This document shows positions 34,521-43,052 of a stretch of 64,000 nt of DNA, piece after piece. Numbering within the stretch: position 1 is the stretch's first letter; each line of letters starts with the position of its first letter. The notes beneath the pieces were generated by a model. That model was not told where the DNA came from. It made no database searches and worked only from the letters and a program-made list of their open reading frames with translations. The position numbers and the translations under genes are program-made. Source of the stretch: Ohessyouella blattaphilus (GTDB lineage Bacteria > Bacillota > Clostridia > Lachnospirales > Lachnospiraceae); contig NZ_JAMXOC010000014.1 of the NCBI RefSeq assembly GCF_024721265.1, forward strand, positions 1 through 64,000. Direction: 5' to 3'.

Positions 34521-36020
34521 TTATATCATATACTGAATAACATCTCGTTCCACTAAATCGACACTTCTTTTTAATTCACCAGATATCCTGCCATCCTTAA
34601 TAATAATTATACGATCACTCATTCCTATTAACTCCGGCATCTCCTCTGAAATCATAACAATGCTCTTTCCTTGAGCTCTTAATGCTTCCATCAAGTGATA
34701 TATAGATTCTTTAACACCAATGTCTATTCCCCTTGTCGGGCAATCAAAAATAAAAATATCCGATCCCTTTCCCAACCACTTGGCAATGGCTACCTTTTGC
34801 TTATTCCCTCCACTCAACTCAGACACATACTGATTAACATCTTTACATTTAACCTCTAGTTCATTCGCCCACTTCTTTGCGAAATTTTTTTCTTTTCTCT
34901 TTGACAAGAGTCCTGCCCTTGACAAACTACTTATTGAAGGCAATACGATATTATCAACAACGCTGGTATTTAGTAGTACTGAATCTTTATCTCGGTTTTT
35001 TGATAAGTAAGCAATAGCTAGCTTTTTCGCCTGACTCGCGTTTCTTACTGATATATTTTTATCAGCCACAGTAACCTTCCCCGTTATTGGCTTTATCAAT
35101 CCGAAAAGTGCTTTGCCTATTTCATGCATACCGCATTCACTAAGACCTCCCAAGCCAAGTATTTCCCCTTTATGAGCTGTAAAAGTTATTTCTTGGATTT
35201 TCTCATCCAACGTGAGATTCTCCACACACAACGCTGGTTCCAGCTTCTCCAGTTCACTATAATCATTCCTATAAAAATTATCGGAGACTTCACGTCCAAC
35301 CATCATCGCTTTAAGTTCTTGAACATCTAAATTCTGGTTTACTCTCTTTCCAATAAAACAACCATCGCGAAGAACTACTATTTCATCTGATACCATCTGT
35401 AATTCGTCCAAATCGTGTGTAATAAATAGAACCGACTGACCATTTTTCTTTACTTCTTTAATGAGCTTATATAATAACTCGCGGCCTTTGTGGGCAATAG
35501 CTGTCGTCGTTTCATCAATAATTAGAAGACGAGGATTGTTTTCCATTGCTCTTGCGATTTCTACAATCTTACATTCTTCAAAGTTCAGCTCATCAATCAT
35601 TGCTTCTGACTTGATTTCCTCTGCACCAATTAGCTTCAACACACTATCAGCTGCTTCATTCATCTTTTTCTTAGAAATTAAATTGCCTACCAGAAACTGC
35701 TCCTCTTTACCAATAAAAATGTTTTCCGCCACTGTCAATTTGTTTATCGTGCCCTTTTCCTGAACAACCATACTGACTCCTTGGCTACTAGCATCACTAA
35801 TATTGTGAGGTGTAAATACTCTTTCTTCAAGAATCAGCTCTCCACTATCACTTCCTTGCATTCCTGCTATAATAGAAGACAATGTCGATTTTCCCGATCC
35901 ATTCTCCCCAACCAAACCACAAATTGTCCCTTTTGATATACTAAAAGATACATCCTGCAAAGCCCTTGTTACGCCAAAAGACTTACTCAAGTTTTTTATT
36001 TCCAATAGGGGCTTTTCCAT
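34521..36020 (-). CDS. RbsA-type double ABC ATPase
   Basis: About 499 aa, two fused ABC domains. Domain 1: Walker A GENGSGKST, with ELNFEECKIVEIARAMENN in place of a canonical LSGGQ, and Walker B LLIIDETTTAI. Domain 2: degenerate P-loop (LGGLSECGMHE), signature LSGGNKQKVAIAKWL and FIFDCPTRGIDIG. One strong and one degenerate nucleotide site is usual for this family, although domain 1 is the more divergent in its signature. I start at ATG 36020 (AAAGGAG about 9 nt upstream) and reject 65 extra codons that run through the 5' leader. First gene of the importer operon, divergent from the GH4 gene. Confidence 0.9.
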   Translation of the reverse strand: MEKPLLEIKNLSKSFGVTRALQDVSFSISKGTICGLVGENGSGKSTLSSIIAGMQGSDSGELILEERVFTPHNISDASSQGVSMVVQEKGTINKLTVAENIFIGKEEQFLVGNLISKKKMNEAADSVLKLIGAEEIKSEAMIDELNFEECKIVEIARAMENNPRLLIIDETTTAIAHKGRELLYKLIKEVKKNGQSVLFITHDLDELQMVSDEIVVLRDGCFIGKRVNQNLDVQELKAMMVGREVSDNFYRNDYSELEKLEPALCVENLTLDEKIQEITFTAHKGEILGLGGLSECGMHEIGKALFGLIKPITGKVTVADKNISVRNASQAKKLAIAYLSKNRDKDSVLLNTSVVDNIVLPSISSLSRAGLLSKRKEKNFAKKWANELEVKCKDVNQYVSELSGGNKQKVAIAKWLGKGSDIFIFDCPTRGIDIGVKESIYHLMEALRAQGKSIVMISEEMPELIGMSDRIIIIKDGRISGELKRSVDLVERDVIQYMI

Positions 36021-36233
36021 TCTCTCTACTCCTTTCCTCCTTTTCGTTGCAACAAAATAATTAACGTTAGTAAAATCTAAACATAAAGTTTTTATTTTGA
36101 AAACACCAAAATTCTTTTGCTTTGTTAGGAATAATCTTGTTTTTTTACGTCTCTCGTCCTCTTTTGTGCGCTTTTTACAATAGCTCAACCCCTCACAAAT
36201 AGGCATTTTTATCATTTAAACAATTTTTATAAA

Positions 36234-36443
36234 GTACAAATCAGCTTTATATATGGTACAAATTCATAATCTTTTCTAAGCTTTCCTAAGCATTTATATA
36301 TCTTGTTCAAAATCGATTTCCATTATTTATCCAAATTCACGAAATACATATTCAAGCATTGACATTTAAGAACAATTTATGTAAATAATAAAGCCAACCA
36401 ATTAATTTGATTTGTATTTGTATTCAATTAAATAAGTACAAAT
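36234..36443. promoter_or_regulatory. GH4/ABC divergent control region with GTACAAAT boxes
   Basis: The 440-bp gap has a plus promoter TTGACA (36359-36364), 17 bp, TAAATA (36382-36387), preceded by TG. GTACAAAT occurs at 36234, 36256 (22 bp apart) and 36436; ATTTGTAT occurs at 36410 and 36416. These resemble halves of the AraR-type operator (ATTTGTAC/GTACAAAT) and suit the GntR/LacI-like regulator encoded at 37845. One cluster lies by the ABC side, the other after the GH4 start site. Confidence 0.55.
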
Positions 36444-36461
36444 ACGCCGAAAGGAGAAAAA

Positions 36462-37799
36462 ATGAATAAAGTAGTAATTATCGGTGCTGGTAGTGCCATG
36501 TTTTCCAAAAAGTTTATCGGAGATCTTCTCTATTTCAACGACATCGAAATTGATAACATTTCCTTAGTTGACATCAATACCGAAAAACTAGAAATAATGG
36601 AAAAAGTAGCAAGAAAACTTGTTTCACAAACTGGAAAGTCAACAACTATCGAAGCCTCTTCTGATAGAAGAGATGTTTTAAAGGATGCCTCCTATGTCAT
36701 CAACACTATTAATGTCGGCGGTCCATACCGATATAAAGACGACCTAGAAATATGTGATAAATACGGCGTGCACCCTTCCGTAGGTGATATAATAAATCCT
36801 AGTGGAGTTATGCGTTTTTTAAGAGCCTATCCCGATATATTAGCAATATGCAAAGATATGGAAACACTCTGTCCCGACGCTTATTTCTTTAACTACACTA
36901 ACCCCATGGCTCCCCTTTGCTTAGCTTTACAAAAGGAAACCACCATAAAAACATTTGGCTTTTGTCATAATGTTCAAAGCACAACCGAGCAACTAGCTGC
37001 ATATGTTGGTGCAGACTTAAAGGATGTCTCTGTTTGGGCTGCCGGCATTAATCACATGGATTGGTTTTTGCAATTCAAGGTTAAGGGAAAGGATATTTAT
37101 CCCCAACTCTTTGAACTCGCTAAAGATTGGGACAAGATGGTCGCCTTACAAAAGGTAGAACCTGACTATGGTCCTAACTATAATGTAGCTGTTTACGATA
37201 TGGTTCGTTTCGAAATCATGAAAAACTTTGGTAAATTCCCTTCAGAATCACCTTTTCACATGTCTGAATATGTGCCATATTTTCGAAAGAACAAAGAATT
37301 AATTGAGAAATATAAAGTCGAAAGACGCTGGTGGCTGGATTTTGAATTAGGATCTGATGAATATTATGAAACTTTAAAAACATATTTAGCAAATAACGAA
37401 GATATTCCTATGAAAAAATCTTTTGAATATGCACCTGAAATAATTCATGCTAATTTGACAGGTAAGCCTTATCGAGCAAATTTAAATGTTATGAATACAG
37501 GCCTTATAGAAAATCTTCCCGCAGATAGCTGTGTTGAAGTTCCTTGCTATGCCGATGCGGAGGGCATTCATCCTTGCTATGTAGGACGCCTTCCCGAACA
37601 ACTAGCTGCACTTAACAATACCAATATTTCTACGCATAAGCTAATGGCTAAAGCTGCCTGGTCAAAAAGTTTCTCTGCAATAGCTGACGCTATTAAAATG
37701 GATCCGTTAGCTAGTGCCGTTTGTACTTTGGAACAACTAAATGATTTATCAGACGAGCTTTGTCGCGCTAACAAAGATTTTCTAGCTGATTTCAAATAA
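36462..37799 (+). CDS. GH4 alpha-galactosidase/alpha-glucosidase
   Basis: A 445-aa NAD- and metal-dependent GH4 glycosidase. N-terminal Rossmann motif VVIIGAGSAMFSKKFIGDL (4-22); FNYTNPM (143-149); metal ligands in FCHNVQ (167-172, C168) and GINHMDW (195-201, H198). GH4 enzymes use transient oxidation at C3. The C-H-N-V-Q and NHMDW forms fit the MelA/AglA branch that hydrolyses non-phosphorylated alpha-galactosides, alpha-glucosides or glucuronides. Cytoplasmic. Followed 45 bp later by its likely regulator, and divergent from an Rbs-type importer that presumably brings the substrate. Confidence 0.92.
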   Translation: MNKVVIIGAGSAMFSKKFIGDLLYFNDIEIDNISLVDINTEKLEIMEKVARKLVSQTGKSTTIEASSDRRDVLKDASYVINTINVGGPYRYKDDLEICDKYGVHPSVGDIINPSGVMRFLRAYPDILAICKDMETLCPDAYFFNYTNPMAPLCLALQKETTIKTFGFCHNVQSTTEQLAAYVGADLKDVSVWAAGINHMDWFLQFKVKGKDIYPQLFELAKDWDKMVALQKVEPDYGPNYNVAVYDMVRFEIMKNFGKFPSESPFHMSEYVPYFRKNKELIEKYKVERRWWLDFELGSDEYYETLKTYLANNEDIPMKKSFEYAPEIIHANLTGKPYRANLNVMNTGLIENLPADSCVEVPCYADAEGIHPCYVGRLPEQLAALNNTNISTHKLMAKAAWSKSFSAIADAIKMDPLASAVCTLEQLNDLSDELCRANKDFLADFK

Positions 37800-37844
37800 A
37801 AAACATGCTATACTTCATTACAAAAGGATAGGGCATGGATAGCA

Positions 37845-38936
37845 ATGGCAAAATATAAAGAACTATACAATCATATAGTCAACAGCATTAAAGACGGCAC
37901 CTATAAAACCAAGGATAAATTACCTACTGAGATGGAATTATGCAATAACTTTCAAATTAGTAGGCAAACCGTCCGGCGAGCGCTTATTGAGTTGTCCGAG
38001 CATGGTTATATCTGTCGAATAAAAGGGAGTGGTTCATATGTAACCTGGTCTCATAGTGAAAAGAAAAAAACTATTGGTATCATGGTCGCCTATATGTCAT
38101 CCTACGTGTACCCAGCTATTGTACGAGGTATCGAACAAGTTCTTGGAGCACATAACTACGGAATTGACTTAGCTTTTAGTCACTATTCTTTAACCACAGA
38201 ACGAGCATACCTTCAAAGAATGTTAGATTTAAATGTGTCTGGGATAATTGTTGAGGGCGTCAAATCAGGTCTTCCTAATCCCAATATTGATTTATATCAA
38301 AAACTTATTAACCAAGGGATTCCCGTGATTTTTATAAATAATCATTATAATACTCTGGCCGCCACCTCTTTAGAAATGGCAGACGAAAAGCTATCTTATG
38401 AGATGACAAAACGCATAATTAAAATAGGTAAAAAAAATATCCTTGGTTGCTTTAAGTACGACGATATTCAAGGGCAAAATCGCTATTTAGGATTTGTTAA
38501 GGCACTACTTGATGCCGGACTCCCCATTGAAAACAACAATATATTTTGGTTTGGCGATCTTGACACAAAGCACGAAAATGTATTTGAGTCCTATTCAAGC
38601 ATCATGACAATCAATAACATATGCACTCGCTTAGCCGATGCCGATGGGTTAATTATTTATAATGATCTGCTCTTAGACATTATTATGCAAAGAGCCAAAC
38701 AAAAAAAATGTATTATCTCTCCTCATTTGGCTCTAGCTAGCTTTGACGATGACAACTTCGCTCACGGCAATATTGATTTACCTTTTATCTCTGCTTCTCA
38801 TCCCAAGAGTATAATGGGAAATATCGCTGCTGAAGAAGTTTTAAAAGAAATTGCTAATCCATCTCTAATTTTTAAGGATAAACCCAATATTATCACTATC
38901 CCTACAGAAATCCAGTCTAGAAACACTAGTATTTAA
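37845..38936 (+). CDS. GntR-LacI hybrid repressor (AraR-like)
   Basis: A 363-aa regulator with an N-terminal GntR winged helix (1-70; YNHIVNSIKDGTYKTKDKLPTEMELCNNFQISRQTVRRALIELSEHGYICRIKGSGSYV) and a C-terminal LacI/PBP-like sugar sensor (about 80-360; IGIMVAYMSSYVYPAIVRGIEQVL...). This is the AraR architecture. Probable repressor of the GH4 gene and the divergent importer through the GTACAAAT-type boxes. A 7-codon ORF starting at about 37834 overlaps its start; the ribosome site is unremarkable. Confidence 0.9.
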   Translation: MAKYKELYNHIVNSIKDGTYKTKDKLPTEMELCNNFQISRQTVRRALIELSEHGYICRIKGSGSYVTWSHSEKKKTIGIMVAYMSSYVYPAIVRGIEQVLGAHNYGIDLAFSHYSLTTERAYLQRMLDLNVSGIIVEGVKSGLPNPNIDLYQKLINQGIPVIFINNHYNTLAATSLEMADEKLSYEMTKRIIKIGKKNILGCFKYDDIQGQNRYLGFVKALLDAGLPIENNNIFWFGDLDTKHENVFESYSSIMTINNICTRLADADGLIIYNDLLLDIIMQRAKQKKCIISPHLALASFDDDNFAHGNIDLPFISASHPKSIMGNIAAEEVLKEIANPSLIFKDKPNIITIPTEIQSRNTSI

Positions 38937-38984
38937 AATGGCAATAGAGCTCACTAGATGAGAGTGCAAAAAAGAAAAGTTATC

Positions 38985-39050
38985 AAAAGAACCCTTACCC
39001 CAGAATGATTACAAGGCATTAATCCTTGATTCTAGGGTAAGGGTTCTTAT
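38985..39050. terminator. Long hairpin terminator between convergent genes
   Basis: AAGAACCCTTACCC pairs with GGGTAAGGGTTCTT (stem extended by AGAAT/ATTCT). Flanking A- and T-rich ends suit termination from both the araR-like gene and the FCD regulator gene. Confidence 0.75.
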
Positions 39051-39111
39051 TTAGAGAAATCGGTACTCAAAATAGCTATTTTCCGACGCCCCCATTCTTC
39101 AACTCAAACTC

Positions 39112-39900
39112 TTAGTTTTCCACCTTCTTAAGCTCGTTAATCTGCTGTTCTACGGTGCGAATTATCTCATCCATATGCTCTTTCATTAGGCGCACAGCTA
39201 AATCCACATCTTTCTTCTCCACAGCGTTTGTAATTTCTTCGTGCTGAGCCGCATAAACATCCCCTTGAAAACGCGTTTCTAATACGTCTAGTCCGGCCTC
39301 AACTTGTTTCTCCTCGTATATTAGCAGCTTAAGTAGGCTGATAAAATATTTATTACCACTCATTTCCGCTAGGATAGCATGAAAATCAAGCGCTGGCTCA
39401 ATATGATCTACCTTCTCTGCTAAATCGGCATAATAGTCGGAGTTAGATAGGCGTAGTCGTTCGATGTCTTTTGCAGTCGCATTTTTTATAGCTTCTTTCA
39501 TTACAGCAACTTCTAATACTCTTCTCGCTTTTAGTAAATCAAAAAGTTCATCGTATTCATTTACACATAGTGCTTGGGTCTCGCCGTCATGAACTTCCGC
39601 TCGCTCGATCTGCTCGGATAAAGTCTTCAAATGCGCCTTACCTTCAGGTGTTAATATTCGTCCCTGATTACTCTCCCTAACGGTATATCCAGCATAATCT
39701 AAATCCTTTAGATAACGACCAATAGTGGCACTACTAACATCAACACCTCTGTCTGCCAACAGTTGAACTAGTGTCCATGATCCCATTGGTCCATCATGCG
39801 CTGAGATATCATCTAAAATAAAATAATCAAGCACATCTCTATTGGTCTTAAATAAGCCTGTTCGCATTAAGTGACTTATCAAGTTACTACTTTCGCCCAT
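39112..39900 (-). CDS. FCD-domain regulator with NrpR-type winged helix
   Basis: A 262-aa protein. Residues about 40-95 (WTLVQLLADRGVDVSSATIGRYLKDLDYAGYTVRESNQGRILTPEGKAHL) look like the RNase R/NrpR-type winged helix rather than a GntR domain. Residues about 115-255 form an FCD effector domain (LKARRVLEVAVMKEAIKNATAKDIERL; LDFHAILAEMSGNKY; QHEEITNAVEKKDVDLAVRLMKEHM). This combination is uncommon. Last gene of the hydantoinase/ABC operon or separately expressed. Likely binds the paired CACTnATnAGTG operators at 45971 and 46141 (inference). Confidence 0.8.
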   Translation of the reverse strand: MGESSNLISHLMRTGLFKTNRDVLDYFILDDISAHDGPMGSWTLVQLLADRGVDVSSATIGRYLKDLDYAGYTVRESNQGRILTPEGKAHLKTLSEQIERAEVHDGETQALCVNEYDELFDLLKARRVLEVAVMKEAIKNATAKDIERLRLSNSDYYADLAEKVDHIEPALDFHAILAEMSGNKYFISLLKLLIYEEKQVEAGLDVLETRFQGDVYAAQHEEITNAVEKKDVDLAVRLMKEHMDEIIRTVEQQINELKKVEN

Positions 39901-39931
39901 AATTTTCTCCCACTTTACTTATTAATTCAAA

Positions 39932-40828
39932 TTATTGCATAGTTTTCCTTAGCCAGTCAAGGTACAGTTCCATTCCCTCTTCTATTGAAAATCGTGGCTT
40001 CCATCCATAATCTTCATAAGCCCTTGCTACACTAAGAGACCCCAGATTATCATAGCCTAAATCACCTTCACCAATTTCAATTAGAGCTTCTGGGAAAAGT
40101 TCTTTTGCTTTTGCGATTATCCTTGAATAGGGAATGACCTCACCGCCGCCTACGTTATATTCTCTATGTTTTAGTTCTTTAGCAAAGGCGATTTTCACAA
40201 TACCTTCTATACAATCTTCAATGTAAATATAATCTAACAGCTGCTCTGCACCACGTTCCCAAGAAACTTTTCCATCTTTTAATAATGCTGACAGAATCAT
40301 ATTAACCGGACACTCGTTAACGCGTCTGGGACCATAGACAAATCCCACTCTCAAAGATACACTATCTAATCCATAGTTTCTCACAAGCTCTTCACAAGCT
40401 ACTTTAGTAGCTGCATATGGGTTTTCCGCATGAAGTTTCAAACTCTCGTCAATAACATCATACTGTACATCACCATAAACTGCACCCGAACTTATATAGA
40501 CGTACCGACTAATGCCGTAATTTCTTGCTGCTTCTAAGCTAGTTAGCACCCCACCCACATTTGTTTTATAAATCATATATGGATTATCTCTTAACATCTT
40601 GGGATGAGATATTCCTGCATTGTGAATGATTCTATCTACACTATTATTTTTCAAGACCATATTGAGATTACCATAATCATTGGCATCTCCCTGTACATAA
40701 TCACAACCGTCCACTTTCTTTTCTGGCTTATTACGCCCGTACGAGATAACGTGTTCCCCTTGTTCACAGAGGTACTCTACGAGACGTGTACCTATTAGGC
40801 CATTGCCACCGATTAGTAATGTTGACAT
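39932..40828 (-). CDS. NAD-dependent epimerase/dehydratase (extended SDR)
   Basis: A 298-aa extended SDR. NAD motif LIGGNGLIGTRLVEYL at the start, DRIIHNAGISHP, and the active-site Tyr/Lys in NPYAATKVACEELV (YxxxK with Tyr in PYAATK), plus LRVGFVYGPRR. Acts on an activated or free sugar derivative, in the cytoplasm. Located at the end of an Rbs-type importer operon with an amidohydrolase, so it probably belongs to catabolism of the imported compound rather than to cell-wall synthesis. Confidence 0.85.
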   Translation of the reverse strand: MSTLLIGGNGLIGTRLVEYLCEQGEHVISYGRNKPEKKVDGCDYVQGDANDYGNLNMVLKNNSVDRIIHNAGISHPKMLRDNPYMIYKTNVGGVLTSLEAARNYGISRYVYISSGAVYGDVQYDVIDESLKLHAENPYAATKVACEELVRNYGLDSVSLRVGFVYGPRRVNECPVNMILSALLKDGKVSWERGAEQLLDYIYIEDCIEGIVKIAFAKELKHREYNVGGGEVIPYSRIIAKAKELFPEALIEIGEGDLGYDNLGSLSVARAYEDYGWKPRFSIEEGMELYLDWLRKTMQ

Positions 40829-40867
40829 ATTTTTATCCTTTCGCTTTCAAAGTGAATTTACATGATT

Positions 40868-42040
40868 TTATTCATAAAGAATACGAGATATTTCTGAATC
40901 ATCCATATTGTCAGCATCAAACCATACCGCTGGAATCACAATATCTTCTGCTTTTCCACCCTGTAGCACATTGACCGCCATTTTCATCGCTTCATAACCC
41001 ATTGTATATGGATCTTGAGCAACCGCTCCATAAAAATATCTGTTTCTAACCGCGTTATTAGTGGTAGCTCCTGAGTCAAAGCCGATTACAATCATGTCCT
41101 TATATTTTCCTTTTTCTCTATCTAAATCGGCACCGTCAGTTGTGGCACTGAGAACACCTGTGGCTGCCGCTTCATTTACTACGAAAATAGCTGCCACATC
41201 TGCATCCGTTACCACACTACTAGCTAAATTTCTAATATCCTCATCTGCCTTAGAGGCAGCAATATCGGTTCGAATAATTACGGATGGCTCTTTATCTGCC
41301 GCTTTTGCAAAAGCATCATTCCCAGATATTTCCACTGCTCCTGGTTGCCACTCTTGACATAGCTCATACATTTTTTCCGAAAAACCAATCGTTCTATCTC
41401 GATGTACTGTCATAATTGCATCAGGTGCAATTACACTAATAACCACCGGTTTTTTTGCCGTTGCCTCTTTTATTTTACTTACGATATCATCATTTAATAC
41501 TAGATTCTCAGCTGCTTGTGCTGCTGCCATCTTGCTATCGCTAGCTGAAGTCGCTGTAAGGCTTCCCTCTGGCGGGTTATCAAAAGTTATATCATAAGCA
41601 ATTACAGGGATTTTTGCATTTTTAGCAGCAATCATCTGCTCGTCTAGTGAACCCGAGTCAGCTGCGGCTAATAAAAGTGCTGCTGGCTGTTTCGCCAATG
41701 CTTGGCTAATAATGTTAATTTGCTCATCTACTTGTGAAGAGTCTGCAGAAGCATTGTACTCTAAGTTGACTGTAACCCCTTCCTTTTTCATATCCTCTAC
41801 AGCCGCCCTTGCACCGTCTACGTTAATGTTACAATATTCTATTGAAAAGGAATTACCTACCATTTCAATGTTATATTCATCATTCGAAGCTTCATTACTG
41901 CCATCTGCCTTATCACCACTCTTAGAACCTTTATTACCACAAGCTACAAATGAACTAACCATCATAACTATCGCTAATATTAATGCTATTTTTTTTCTCA
42001 TCTTTTTCTTTGTATGATGTATGTTCCTTAACATAATCAT
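40868..42040 (-). CDS. Sugar-binding lipoprotein, RbsB-like
   Basis: A 390-aa lipoprotein with lipobox SSFVACGN and the Peripla_BP_4 fold: NIEMVGNSFSIEYCNINVDGARAAVEDMKKEGV, SADSSQVDEQINIISQALAKQPAALLLAAAD and VIGFDSGATTNN. Start at 42040 or the second ATG 6 nt later, both near AAAGGAGAG. Receptor for the permease and ATPase upstream in the operon. The ligand is unknown, but the neighbouring sialidase-like and cyclic-amidohydrolase genes suggest an N-acylated or lactam-type sugar derivative. Confidence 0.9.
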   Translation of the reverse strand: MIMLRNIHHTKKKMRKKIALILAIVMMVSSFVACGNKGSKSGDKADGSNEASNDEYNIEMVGNSFSIEYCNINVDGARAAVEDMKKEGVTVNLEYNASADSSQVDEQINIISQALAKQPAALLLAAADSGSLDEQMIAAKNAKIPVIAYDITFDNPPEGSLTATSASDSKMAAAQAAENLVLNDDIVSKIKEATAKKPVVISVIAPDAIMTVHRDRTIGFSEKMYELCQEWQPGAVEISGNDAFAKAADKEPSVIIRTDIAASKADEDIRNLASSVVTDADVAAIFVVNEAAATGVLSATTDGADLDREKGKYKDMIVIGFDSGATTNNAVRNRYFYGAVAQDPYTMGYEAMKMAVNVLQGGKAEDIVIPAVWFDADNMDDSEISRILYE

Positions 42041-42065
42041 ACTCTCCTTTCAGTTTTCTTATTAT

Positions 42066-43043
42066 TTAGCTATGTTTTTCTTTAATCCCTCGATATGTAT
42101 CAAGCATAACAGCTAACAACACCGCAAGTCCTGTAAACATAACTTGCCATTGTTGTTGAATACCTATTGTTTGTAAACCATTCCGTAGTACTGCCATAAT
42201 GAAAACACCAATAATGGTTCCAACCATCGTTCCTGAACCTCCACTTAGCGAGGTCCCACCAATAACAACAGCAGCAATAGCATTCATTTCCATACCACTT
42301 CCCGAACCTGGTAACACTGATGTATATGTAGCACTATAAAAAATTCCACCCATTCCCGCAAATACACCCGCTATTGTATAGACTAACATCGTCCATTTCC
42401 TTGTCTTAACTCCTGATAATCTGGTAGCTTCACTGTTTGACCCAATGGCACAGGCATACTTTCCTATTTTTGTATACCTAAAAATAAAGTAGGCAATTGC
42501 AAATAGTAATATCATATAAACTACTCCAATCGGGAAACCATTCAGTGTTTTATAAAAAACTCGTTTAAACCAACCATCCGGACTTGTAATTACAGGGTAT
42601 CTCATTGTTTGTACTTTTGAAACGATATATCCTAAACCTTGGGCGATATAGGAAGAACCCATTGTAGCTACAAATGGTGGAATCTTAAAGATAGAAACAA
42701 GTACACCGTTAAGAATCCCAAAGCAAACGCACACCACTATCGTAATGACCAGCGACATACCGATTGGCATCCCCCATACAGAATACGCCACTCCTCCAAT
42801 AAGGGCGCCGCACATAGCGACACTCCCCATAGATAAATCAATGCCACCGGTAGAAATTATAAATGTCATCCCAAATGCTAAACAAATAATATAGTAAGTA
42901 CTTTCTAATAAACTAATCATCGAATTGGTTGTTAAAAAATTTTTCCCGAAAATGGAAAACAGTACAAACAATATAAACAATGTGGATAATGCAATGACCC
43001 GTTGCGACAAAAAAATTCTCTTAAATGCATTATTCTTTTTCAT
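42066..43043 (-). CDS. RbsC-type ABC permease
   Basis: A 325-aa BPD_transp_2 permease with about nine helices. GMTFIISTGGIDLSMGSVAMCGALIGG and AIAAVVIGGTSLSGGSGTMVGTIIG are standard RbsC signatures. Between the ATPase (9 nt upstream) and the binding protein (25 nt downstream). Unlike the 31-36 kb operon, there is only one permease, so it should homodimerise. Confidence 0.93.
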   Translation of the reverse strand: MKKNNAFKRIFLSQRVIALSTLFILFVLFSIFGKNFLTTNSMISLLESTYYIICLAFGMTFIISTGGIDLSMGSVAMCGALIGGVAYSVWGMPIGMSLVITIVVCVCFGILNGVLVSIFKIPPFVATMGSSYIAQGLGYIVSKVQTMRYPVITSPDGWFKRVFYKTLNGFPIGVVYMILLFAIAYFIFRYTKIGKYACAIGSNSEATRLSGVKTRKWTMLVYTIAGVFAGMGGIFYSATYTSVLPGSGSGMEMNAIAAVVIGGTSLSGGSGTMVGTIIGVFIMAVLRNGLQTIGIQQQWQVMFTGLAVLLAVMLDTYRGIKEKHS

Positions 43044-43052
43044 CTAACCCTC

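Noticed and set aside
36021-36215. 65-codon extension of the RbsA-type ATPase at 34521
   Set aside because: The extension has no ribosome site and low-complexity AT-rich codons; ATG 36020 has AAAGGAG and starts the normal domain.
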